Below, piece by piece: positions 54,571 to 64,000 of a DNA stretch of 64,000 nucleotides. Every line of letters begins with the position of its first letter. The stretch's first letter is position 1. The stretch is from positions 1,021,221,066 through 1,021,285,065 of the forward strand of contig NC_090446.1 in NCBI RefSeq assembly GCF_031143425.1, written 5' to 3'. The DNA is from Pleurodeles waltl (taxonomy: Eukaryota > Chordata > Amphibia > Caudata > Salamandridae). The translations under genes were made by a program, and so were the position numbers. The notes under the pieces were generated by a model, which saw only the letters and a program-made list of their open reading frames with translations, was not told the DNA's origin and searched no databases.

Positions 54571-55865
54571 AATAGTCCCTCCAGTGAAGGGGAATGTGAA
54601 GGGTCCTTGCCATCCCTTTCAAGTTCTTTAACTTTGTTTAATACAAGTTAATATGTTTTTACCGCCAAGCTAATTTCTTTTTACTGCCAGTTTAAGATCA
54701 CACCCATTTCATGGCAGGCACAGAGTTGGTTCAAACAAATTATTATGCCACATCAAACCTTTGGAATTAACTTCAGACCATCATTCCAGCAATGTTAGCG
54801 GAGGCTTGAATGGGACAAAAGTATCTTATAAATTGCCAGAGTTGCCAGTGCCAGGGATCTCAAGCTCCTCCATGTTGCACATTCAATCCTAGCTATTGTT
54901 TTGTTTGCATTCCGGTACTTGTAGTTTTTGTTTTGTCTCATATTAAACACAGATCCCATGTGTTACACAGATGTGTGTGCTTGTGCATGTATCAGTGGAT
55001 GTGCATGTGTTTAAGCAGCATGGAACAGTTTTGAACAGTCAGTAATATAGCCACAGTGATGGTGGAGAGGCTAGTGACCAGTGCCAAGTGTGGCACCCAG
55101 AGCTTTTGTAATCTGCATACATTCTGCTAAAGGGAACCATTCTATGATGTGTGTGTAACATCCCCTGGAGCCACTCTTTCCTTCTTTCCATCTCCACATG
55201 GGGTTCTCAGCACTGCCCAGTGAAATCTCCCAGTGTCCGAGCTGAGCTCCTTATCATCATCAGAGCTCCCTGTGACAGAGGGCCTGTTCTGTCTCTGGCA
55301 CTGCCAACATCTCCCCTTCACAGACTTCGCTGGAACGAACCCCAGCTGGGCATCTCGCTTCACACTCCAGGCAGCTGGGCCAAGATGAGGCACACATCCT
55401 TTTCCCTCCTGTGTCTGTGCATCAGAATTTAACCAGAGCAGGACGGCCTGTCTGTTAGCCTTGCTAGTCTGGGCACATCTCCCTGACCCCTGCAGTCTTA
55501 GACCGGGCTGTATTACACCAAACCTGCTGCCAGTGCAGCTGCTCTGCCTCTTGGGTGGCTCCTCCATGCTCGTAAGATTAAAAAAACATATTTATATACC
55601 TGAGAACTAAGATGGATGTCAGGACGTTTTAGAAATATGACTGAGAGCCCAAATTTGTGCCTCATATGAAGGAAGCAGGAAACATTCATTAGGGTTGTCT
55701 CTGTGCAGCGCTTTCACTCAGCTGCTCTATGCCAACAGCAGAACCAGACCCTGAAACTGTCCCAATTACAACAAACAAAATGGGCCTGGGCCCGGCAGGT
55801 GTCACTTTTCTTTTTACCTTACTCTACCGCAGTTCCCGATCTGTCGATTCCTTCACAGACACGAC

Positions 55866-55866
<1 letters not shown>
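54571..55866. other. Nothing recognised
   Basis: No repeat family identified. The 55142-55567 minus-strand frame (141 codons) starts with ATG and is open, but has no recognisable domain and no flanking splice pattern that convinces me. Confidence 0.35.

Positions 55867-55924
<58 letters not shown>
55867..55924. repeat. (GACA)n microsatellite
   Basis: About 14 uninterrupted tetranucleotide units of ACAG/GACA. It explains the Thr-Asp-Arg-Gln run frame seen across it. Confidence 0.95.
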
Positions 55925-57534
55925 GTGCTATATACAAGGACACTGCCGACTCCGCAGTGCAGTAAATCTCCAGCCATGTGTCTGAACACTGAGCCGCACA
56001 CCGGAGCTAAAAGGCATCCTGCTCCAAATTATGTACGCGAAGCAGTGTTTCTCACTCACACCACAAGTTGACTTAAGTCTGCGCAGACTCGATTTCTTGC
56101 CTTCCAGTCTGAAGCCAGTCTACCACACCCATTTCCATCTCGTCACAGGGTGTGGTTCCCACCCCACCATGTGCCAAGTTGGGAACAGGTGGGGTGACAA
56201 TACTTTTCAGACCCTGATTGACGTGGAGGCTTAGAGCTACAGGGCTTGCATATGAAATGCCCGTGGCTAACTTTATCTCCACGTCATCAGGGGGTGGAGG
56301 CTAAGCCTCGATGCTCAGTCTTTGCTAAGCTGATGACCTCACAGGCCTCAGGGCTGTGAGACTGTCAGCCCAGCAAATACTAAGACTTGGAGAAACGCTG
56401 TGAAAGAGCGTGAGTCACGTGTCCCCTCTACTATTATCGACAATCGCAGCAATAATACAGCAAGTGGGACAGACAATGCCCCTAAGCAATTTACAAGCGT
56501 ATATTAAACAGATTTTGCATTTCTATGTTTGTCACGTTTTTACTGTAAATGTGAGGAGGGCGGAGCCCCGACACACTTATTCAGAAACCGCCACTGCCTG
56601 TCATCATGCCGGTCTTGTGAAAGAAAACAGACTAAGAACTGGCCAAGGCAATAGGAGTTCTCAAATTTAGGGAGGCACCACCAACGTTTTCTTCTATTTC
56701 CAGAATCTACAAAGGTGGCTCCAGGCTCAACTTACTAAGTGACTTGTGTTTGTGCATTTGTGTGCGCACATGTGCTTATCTGAATATAAAAAAGGGCCAA
56801 TGTGACATCATTAGTGGTGACCAGTTTGGTAGATTCCATCTGTTTTCTCTCTGTTTGATGATGTTTCTCTGGAAGGGTTATTGGCGGTTCTGTCATCCAC
56901 GATCTTGCCCTCAAAAATACATCTGGTGATTGAGATGGCCAACAGTAATTCACAGTGCAAATGCTGAACAGGTTGGAGGTGTCACACGAGCATGGATAAC
57001 TGCAAGACATCAACGGGATTGTAGTAGACGAAGTTTCAAAAAGGGTTTAAATGTAAAGGATTTCAACTCTACAGACTGACAAATATGTCACTTTTGATGG
57101 AAACTGATCTAACTTATCTGAAGAAGACTTGCAGCATTTTTCAGATTTTGTAGCTGCTATACTAAGCATACCCTAGGAATATGAGACAAGATCCTGTACA
57201 GAGGTTAATTTTTGAAAAAGGCAAATTTTTAATAAGCGTGATTTAATTCTTCAAATGATTTTTTAGAGGGTGTTTGAAGCAATTTACAGATTCTATCAAT
57301 GAAGAGGGGACATCCTTAGAGGAGGGCTTCCCTCAAACCATGAGCCACCTGCCTTTTAAAGTCATCAAGGCAAAAAGGCTGGCAAATTTTGTAGTCAATA
57401 GCCTTGAGGTATGAATGGAGGCAATATAGAAATTCTATGGGAGGAATTTCAAAACAGTTGGTAGGTTATATCCCATGAAGGTACACAAATGTCTCAGGAT
57501 CAGTGCTTTGAAACAAAACTGTAGCAAGACAAAG
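55925..57534. other. Nothing recognised
   Basis: No domain, exon or repeat was identified. A CpG-containing stretch near 56030-56100 has no clear promoter signals. Confidence 0.35.
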
Positions 57535-58455
57535 GGATGATGGACGGAGTATTGAAACTTTTCAAAGCCCCCACTCCCCAGTCACAGATCTGGGTTTAAT
57601 CTATCGTTCTTTTGCTCACCATGCTATCCCAGTTTGGACCCAGCCATATGCAAATCAGTATTGACCCTGTTCCTCATGGGAACTGTCTATCCCGAGCTGC
57701 CAGGCCAGGGCCTCCCTGGACCGGAAACAAGCATCCTAGGACCCGTTTCAGGGTATCACTCTTCATCAGCCAGGCTAGCTTGAATCCAGTGGCACAGTGA
57801 GCAAGGGACCCATATGTGGGCATACCCATCCCACTTAGGGCATCTTTAGCAACACAAAAGGGTGATGGACAGAGTGTTGAACAATGCAAACACTCACCCC
57901 CAGTCACAGATCTGGGTTTAATCCATCGTTCTTTTGCTCACCATGCCACCCCAGTTTGGACCCAGTCATATAGAAATCAGTCTTAACCCTCTTCCCCATG
58001 GGAACAGTCCAGCCTGACATGCCATGCCAGGTCCTCCCTGGACTGGAAACAAGCATCTTGGGACCGATTTCAGGGTATCACCCTTCATCAGCCAGGCTAG
58101 CTTGAATCCAGTAGCACAGTGAGCAAGGGACCCACCTCTGGGCATACACTTCCCACTTAGGGTAACTTTAGCAACACAAAAGGTTGATGGACGGAGTGTT
58201 GAAACTTTTCAAACACTCACCCCCAGTCCCAGATCTGGGATGAATCCATCGTTCCTTGGCTCACCATGCCACACCAGTTTGGACCCAGCCATATGCAAAT
58301 CAGTCTTAACCCTGTTCCCCATGGGAACAGTCCAGCCCGAACTGTCAGGCCAGGTCCTCCCTGGACCGGAAACAAGTATCCTTGGACCGGTTCCAGGGTA
58401 TCTCCCTTCATCAACCTGGCTAGCTTGAATCCAGTGGCACAGTGAGCAAGGGAAA
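57535..58455 (+). repeat. 320-bp tandem repeat, three units
   Basis: Units start at GATGGACGG/GATGGACAG at 57538, 57863 and 58185, periods of 325 and 322; the third is cut off near 58455. All share CCCCAGTCACAGATCTGGG-type and CAGTTTGGACCCAGCCATAT blocks and end with CAGTGAGCAAGGG. The octamer ATGCAAAT occurs in the first (57648) and third (58293) unit and is mutated in the second. Diverged copies lie at 48113 and 49861. Confidence 0.9.
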
Positions 58456-59039
58456 CAAAACTGGTCAGGAAGAAAGGCTACAGGAGTGTATGTGAGGAAA
58501 CTTCAATGAAAAATAATTTGAAGAAAGATATTAAGTGGATTGCAGAAGTGGAACAGTAGGGCTCTGAGCAAACTCCCTAAAACATGACAAGCTGAAATCT
58601 GAGCTATGTTGCCCAGGATGGGGAGCGGCAGTTTTCAATAAGTGAAACCCAATGTATCTGCCACTGGATTAACAGAATTATTTGATTATTAGCATATTCA
58701 AAAGGGTTGTTGCTTTGTTTAGATTTGTTAATGATGGGGGATAACTGAAGCACATTAATCAATAAAAGATACAATGCAGGAGAACCAGAAACACAAAAGA
58801 GAATGCTACAATTAGTAAATGGGGAGGGACAGTGGAGGTCACACACAACTTCAGCACTGCACCATATGCTCATGACCATTAACAGATGCATGGGGAAAGA
58901 TATTTTCATAGAAGCACCCCCATTGCAGCATTCATATTCGTTAGTTCCATGACTGCAGTAGCCTTTATCAGAACTTTCTTGAATGCAAGAGATGTGTAAT
59001 AAAAGCCAGAGAAAAGAAATACATTTAAGACAGGCCCAA
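58456..59039. other. Nothing recognised
   Basis: Short sequence between the 320-bp repeat and the right-hand DIRS element. Confidence 0.4.
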
Positions 59040-59490
59040 AAGGAAAATGTTGCTTACCCAGTAAGCATCTGTTCGTGGCACTTAGTCCGATACTTTTAGC
59101 ACGCTTAGCACGCTGCAGCCATTTAGTGTTGGGTCTGGAGTGGTGCAAGTTGTTTTTCTTCAAAGAAGTTTTTCGAGGATTGAGTGATTCCTCCTCTCTG
59201 TGATAGTACACATGGGCATCAACTCCTTTATTAGATTATTTTCTCGCAGGCAGGTGAGAATGGAGTGGAAGAAAAATATAGAGAAAGATATGTCCATGAA
59301 ATGTAATTACATATGTGCAAATATATACAAATATAATGTAACTCCAATGGCCATTGGTGTCCGGGGAGGAGGGAAGGTGCATGTGAATCTACAGCACTTT
59401 ATGCCACAAAAGGATGCTTACTGGGCAAGCAACTTTTTCTGTTTGATTGCATGAATGGCTGTAGATAAACATGCTCTGCATATACTGTAA
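59040..59490 (-). repeat. DIRS terminal and internal complementary repeats
   Basis: ATGTTGCTTACCCAGTAAGC at 59047 begins the terminal repeat. Its reverse complement, GCTTACTGGGCAAGCAAC, occurs at 59416, opening the internal complementary region; the next 50 bases (ATGGCTGTAGATAAACATGC) match the outer 5' end as seen at 34140-34180. The layout equals that of 21822-22245. Confidence 0.8.
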
Positions 59491-59509
59491 AGGAGTCCTT
59501 AAGTGGTGG

Positions 59510-60827
59510 CTAACCTGTAGGAGTTGCAGTTGGCTTAAGTGTTCGTAGAGCAGCTTGACCTACATTGGCTTGCTGATGTGCTAGCACATCCAAACAGTAG
59601 TGTTTTGTGAATGTGTGTATTGCAGACCATGTAGCTGCCTTACAAATGTCAGCTATAGGGATATTTCTAAGAAAGGCCATGGTAGCACCTTTCTTCCTAG
59701 TAGAATGCGCACTTGGGGGTACCAGGTAACGGTCTCTTTGCTTTAGCATAAGAAGTCTGTATACATCTAACTATCCATCTAGCTATGCTAGTTTTGGATA
59801 CTGGACAGCCTTTGTGAGGCAGTGAAAAAGCTACGAAGAGCTGTTCAGTTTTCCTAAACTCTTTGGTTCTGTGAATTTAAAACATGAGTGCCCTTTTAAC
59901 ATCTAGAGAGTGGAGAGGTCTTTCTGCAACAGAGTCAGGTTGCAGAAAGAAGAAGGGTAGTTCAATGGACTAGTTTATGTGCATTTGTGAAACCACTTTA
60001 GGGAGGAACTTAGGGTAAGTACGAAGGACTACCTTATCCCTATGATTCTGGAAGAAAGGATCTTCCAAGGTTAATGCCTGGAGCTCACTGACATGCCTAA
60101 ATGATGTGATAGCAACTAAGAATGCTACCTTCCAAGAAAGGTATTGTAAAGGACCTGAATGTAGTGGTTCAAAATGTGGATCCATTAGCCTAGTGAACAC
60201 AATGTTAGGGTTCCATGAGGGTACATGGGGAACCCTAGGTAGAATAACTTGTTTAAGGCCTTCCATGAAAGCTTTAACGAATGGGATTTTGAACAAAGAC
60301 ATATATTGTCTGTTCTGCAGTTATGCAGCTATACCTGCAAGATGTAGGACAATGGAGGTGTATGCTAAATTTTCTTTCTGTAAGTGGAGCAAATAACAAA
60401 CAATAACTTCAACAGTAGCTTTCATGGGGTTAATTTATTTGGGTTGCTAGTAGCAAACAAAACGTTTCCATTGTGCAGCATAACCGGTTCTAGTGGTGGG
60501 TCTACGGGCTTCCCTGAGAATCCCCATACATTTGGCTGGTAATCCTAAGTAACCAAACTCTATGACCTCAGGAGCCATATCGCAAGGTCTAGAGACTTGG
60601 GGTCTGGATATCCGATTTGTCTTTGATTTTGAGTAAAAAGTTCCGACCTGTTGGGGAGCTTCTCGTGGGTAACTACAGATAAGTCTGGGAGTGTGGTGAA
60701 CCATGGCTGACGCGCCCAAGTGGGAGCTACAAGAATCATGGTGAAGTACGTTAGCTTGATCCTCCAAATCAGAAATGGAATGGGAAGTGGAAAAGCCTAA
60801 GTTAATAACCCTTACCAATTCATCCAT
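59510..60827 (-). pseudogene. DIRS tyrosine recombinase, catalytic boxes present
   Basis: Three frames in order. 60447-60827 is the N-terminal DNA-binding (SAM-like) segment, ending RTGYAAQWKRFV. 59970-60302 carries LVAITSFRHVSELQAL, the box with the first catalytic arginine. 59510-59749 carries HSTRKKG (the HxxR box) and HTFTKHYCLDV with the nucleophilic tyrosine. Between 59749 and 59970 the frame is lost. Because the four catalytic positions remain, this is the best-preserved recombinase of the window. It would insert the circular cDNA without target duplication. Confidence 0.85.
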
Positions 60828-60859
60828 AGAACATTGCCCTGGGATAGAGGAAGTGGGTA

Positions 60860-61400
60860 TCTGGAGGCAAAGCTAGGGCATTTTGTGTTTTCGGCTGTGG
60901 CAAAACAAAGTCTAATTGAGGAGTTCCACACCTTGCAGAGTATGGCTGAAAGACTTGTGGGTGGAGACCCATTCGTGGACTTGTTGCTGCATCCTGCTGA
61001 GCAGGTCTGCAAAGTCGCTGTCCACACCTGGGAGATACTCCACCACCAGGTGAATGTGGTGGTGAATGGCCCACTTAAATATTATTTGAGAGAGCTTTAA
61101 CACTTGGAACGACCATGTCCCTCCCGGTTTCTGCAGATAATACATCGCTGTCATGTTGTCTGTTTGGATCAATACAACCTTATGAGATAGGTGATGAAGG
61201 AAGGCTTTGAGGGCTAGGAGGACTGCCTGTAACTCAAGGTAATTGATATGTAGGGATTGGTGACTGGGGTCCCAGAGGCCCTATACTGTGAGGTCGTGAA
61301 GGTGAGCACCCCGACCTGTTAGTGATGCATCTGTAGTCAGATCAACCTGAGGCACAGGAAGTCCGACCCTTCAACAGGTTGGTGGTGTTCCATCATTGCA
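60860..61400 (-). pseudogene. DIRS RNase H, partly open
   Basis: The 60912-61172 frame has MIQTDNMTAMYYLQKPGGTWS, the TDN box with one acidic catalytic residue followed by the GGT motif, then VVEYLPGVDSDFADLLSR, the carboxy-terminal RNase H segment with the last acidic residue. The N-terminal part lies in another frame toward 61400. Confidence 0.75.
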
Positions 61401-62200
61401 GAAAGCGCTGAGTATGGCAATCTAACAACACTAGACCTTCAAAGTGGCCCTGTGACTGAGACCACTGATGAGACAGACACTGCTAGGGGATGCATACCTA
61501 GTCTGAAATCCTACCATCCTTAACAGTCTCATGATAGTCCTGACTGTGTAAGTTTGATTCTCCTGAAAATAAGGGAGAAGAGACTGGAAACTTTAGATAC
61601 AGGTTAGGTTGGGGTATGCCACCCCACCTCTGCATTGAGGATATTCCCTAGAAAAAGCTGTACCTGAAGAAGCTGAAGGTAGGAAGTTGAAAGTGAAACC
61701 CAGCATGTGAAGGAGGTCCACTTTCAACTGGGTATGATGTTGGCTCCTTCTAAGGTACTGGCTTTTATGAGCCAGTCATCTAAACATGGGAACAATGACG
61801 AACCTTAGGTTTTTTCACTGTGCGGGGTGGACGGGAATATGGAAGTAGGCGTCCTTCAGATACAAAAGCTGTCATGAAGCCGTCCTGCTGTAGAAGTGGA
61901 ATAAAATCCTGGAGGGTAGCTGTGTGAAAGTGTTCTGACTGGATGTAGTCGTTTAGTGGTCTGAGGTCAAGAATCAGCCTGAGAAAACCGTCCTTTTTGG
62001 GGATTAGGAATTATAGGGGGTATACTCCTGTCCCTTGATGTTGCAGCAAAACTGGCTCTAAGGCCCCCTTTGAGAAGGCAGTGGATGTCTTGCTGGAGAA
62101 CGGTGAGGTGGGTCTGAGATAGCCTGTGAGTGCGAGGGGGCATATTGGAGGGAGTGGTGATAAACACTAGACAATACCCATGTTAGATATTGGAAAGGAC
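61401..62200 (-). pseudogene. DIRS reverse transcriptase, broken
   Basis: The frame at 61967-62167 covers the start of RT (VLQQDIHCLLKGGL, then a PNPQKGRF stretch where others have a PKKDGG motif). The active-site box is at 61760-61786 and reads CLDDWLIKA: the two aspartates are kept but the tyrosine is cysteine. It is reached only in a different frame, so stops or shifts interrupt the enzyme. Confidence 0.75.
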
Positions 62201-64000
62201 CTATTGGTCCGTTGTGACGTTGACCCATTGTGAGTGAAAGTGTTGAATGCTTCCACTGACAGGTGTTGAATGTGCAGGAGGCAGATGGAGGTAGTCCCTG
62301 CTTTGCTGCGGAGGAAGAGCCGCTGGAGGCAGAACTCTTCCCTTGTCCCTTATTGGTGTTACCTCTATAGGAGTCTCTGTAGAAACCTCTGGAGTAAATG
62401 GTTTGAGACTACCTGGAATGGGATGCAGACGTTTCAGATGGAGTGGTTTTGAAGGAACCTCTAAAACTTGGTCGACGAAAAGTGCCTCTTTGTGTGGGAG
62501 ACTGAAGGGCACCCATGACTTTTGCTGTGTCTATATCTTTTTAGGCTTCTCAAGGGTAGCATCCACTTCAGGCCCAAAATAGATGCTTCTAATCGAGGGG
62601 TAAATTAAGGACCTATTGTTGAACTTTGGGCTTGAAATCTGAACAGCGCAGCCAAGGTTGCCTTCGGAGTAAGACACTAGTGGTTATGCCACGTGCAGCT
62701 GTGTCAGCGGCGTCTAAGGCACGGCGAATGGAGTTATTTGAGATTGTTTGCCCTTCTGCAACTATTTGTTGTCCTTTTTTTCAGTACTCATCTGGTAAGA
62801 CCTGGAGGAGCGCCTCTATTTTGTCTCAGTGAGCCCTGTCATATCTGGCCATTAGTGCTTGTGAACTGGCGACATGCGAAAGACTGGCTGCCTGTGCGGA
62901 AACCCTTTTTTGCCTGCTGCGTCAATTTTCTTGGTCTCCTTCATAGGAGGAGGAGACTCCCCAATCGACTGGCTGTTGGCATGCTTTTGTGCTGTGGTAG
63001 CGACAAGTGAGTCAGGAGGGTCCTGAGACCTCATACATACTGGGTCAGAAGGAGCAGATTTATACATTTTATCGACTCTAGGAGTGATAACTCTAGAACG
63101 GATGGGCTCCTTAAAAATTTACTCAGCCTGACAGAGCATACCATTGAGCACTAGTAGAAAATGAATATCCTTATGTGTGGAAGGGTATCGAAAATGAAGT
63201 ATTGTATGACGGGGTCTCTATGCAGTTCTACATTATGAAATGCAGCTGCTCGTGCTGCTACATGATGGTATGAAGTGGTATCCTCTGGTGGGGAGTGGCG
63301 TGCAGGATAGAGACCTGGATCACTGGAGGTGAAAGGATCCGGATCACAGGCATCCCAAGGGTCTGTGTCATGGGGTGTCCTACCTAAACCCTCTCCAGGT
63401 GATAAAGGGGAGCCCAGAGAAGGATTACCTCTCGGAATAGGAGAGGCAGGAGAATGAGAAGGAGAGGGAGTAGGAGGGGAAGGAGAAGGCTGGGAAGGTG
63501 CAAAGGGTGAAGGAGGTGGTGGAAAAGGCCTTTGTTGTGGACTAGTGGCCTTGTCTTTGATTTTGTTCTTCTGAGGTGGAGTGTCCAAAGCTTCCTGGAA
63601 GGAAATCTTCCTTTTCAAAAGTACAGGTGGAGATGCAATGTTACCTTGTACCCTCCTGGATATGGACTGACAAGCATCCATAGCTTCCAATGTGGGTTCC
63701 AATGGAGAAGGAAAAGCAGAAGACCAGCTTGAGTCCTCCTGTTCCGATGATTTCGGTTCTGTGTTTTTCGGCACCGAAGATTTTGGGCGGTGCAACTTGC
63801 TCGGCACCGAAGTGGAGACTGAAGGAGTTCGGCTCAGAGCCGAAGCTTGAATCGAGATTGAGACAATCTTTCGGTCTGATGAGAAGGAGGTCGAAGCCAA
63901 AAGACGATGGATTGGTCTTGACAATTGTTTTCGGGGGTAGGGCAGCCAAAGTATCCTTCCGATTCCGACCATGGCCTGGTGGCAGTGCAGACCAGTGACC
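62201..64000 (-). pseudogene. DIRS gag, long open stretch to the window edge
   Basis: The frame 63151-63972 is open for 273 codons and is serine/proline-rich, with repeated GTE/SEPS-like stretches and a basic KRKISFQEALDTPP block. Gag of the interrupted DIRS aligns here (32465-32950 with 63150-63620). The downstream frame 62201-62512 has the gag-RT junction (proline-rich, PVSGSIQHFHSQWV). The N-terminal zinc-like motif should lie past the right edge. Confidence 0.6.

Larger units (their letters stand above)
59040..64000 (-). mobile_element. DIRS-type retrotransposon, runs off the right edge
   Basis: The minus-strand order is gag (62200 to the edge), RT, RNase H, tyrosine recombinase, then the internal complementary and terminal repeats at low coordinates. 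It is the same family as the interrupted element at 21822-34180 (shared terminal repeat and gag) and differs from the element at 40750-45945. The left terminal repeat lies outside the window. At least 5 kb is present. Confidence 0.9.

Noticed and set aside
54185..54622. 145-codon hydrophobic frame
   Set aside because: It is the pyrimidine-rich complement of a purine tract.
55142..55567. 141-codon minus-strand frame as a possible exon
   Set aside because: Open in both directions in this region, no homology I recognise and no convincing splice sites.
55703..56071. Frame with a repeated TDRQ run
   Set aside because: Translation of the GACA microsatellite.

Overview
The window is vertebrate nuclear DNA, most likely from a salamander or newt. 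The reasons are intronless-looking deserts filled with several DIRS-type tyrosine-recombinase retrotransposons, a Ty3/gypsy chromovirus, piggyBac and hAT relics, very long solo LTRs and palindromic MITEs, all lying inside one gene whose intron sizes differ enormously. The species call is inference; I cannot run a search.

The only host gene I can prove is on the minus strand: four exons of a MAP kinase kinase, best matched to MAP2K6 (MKK6). They lie at 39463-39579, 35336-35387, 5583-5710 and 5176-5253. All have AG/GT borders, keep one reading frame and follow each other without missing residues, from the kinase hinge region through the DFG activation loop to the segment after PE-R. The intervening introns are 4,075, 29,625 and 329 bases. 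The 5' part of the gene lies beyond base 39580 and probably past the right edge; the 3' part lies before base 1. At 49546-49665 there is a damaged copy of the exon that should precede 39579. It has an in-frame TGA and no proper donor, so it is a decayed duplicate or a poison exon.

Layout: 1839-4873 is a solo LTR of about 3 kb with a palindromic MITE inside. 5176-5710 holds two kinase exons. 7652-11945 is a DIRS element (minus) with terminal and internal complementary repeats but no recombinase. 13760-15952 is a second solo LTR with a perfect 5-bp duplication. 17590-17942 is a hAT-type MITE. 20170-21400 and 36945-37980 are two inverted copies of an LTR-like repeat. 21822-34180 is a nested block: both ends of one DIRS element enclose a 5'-truncated piggyBac (with a 28-bp minisatellite, a 384-bp satellite and a TTAA-flanked end) and a 5'-truncated gypsy element. 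35336-39579 holds two kinase exons. 40750-45945 is a near full-length DIRS element (plus). 46830-52560 is a mosaic of MITE, satellite, DIRS and piggyBac fragments plus the decayed exon. 52561-57530 has little that I recognise apart from a purine-rich tract and a GACA microsatellite. 57535-58455 is a tandem repeat of about 322 bp. 59040-64000 is a further DIRS element (minus) running off the right edge.

All transposon reading frames are broken to some extent. I found no bacterial genes, CRISPR arrays, tRNA or rRNA genes.
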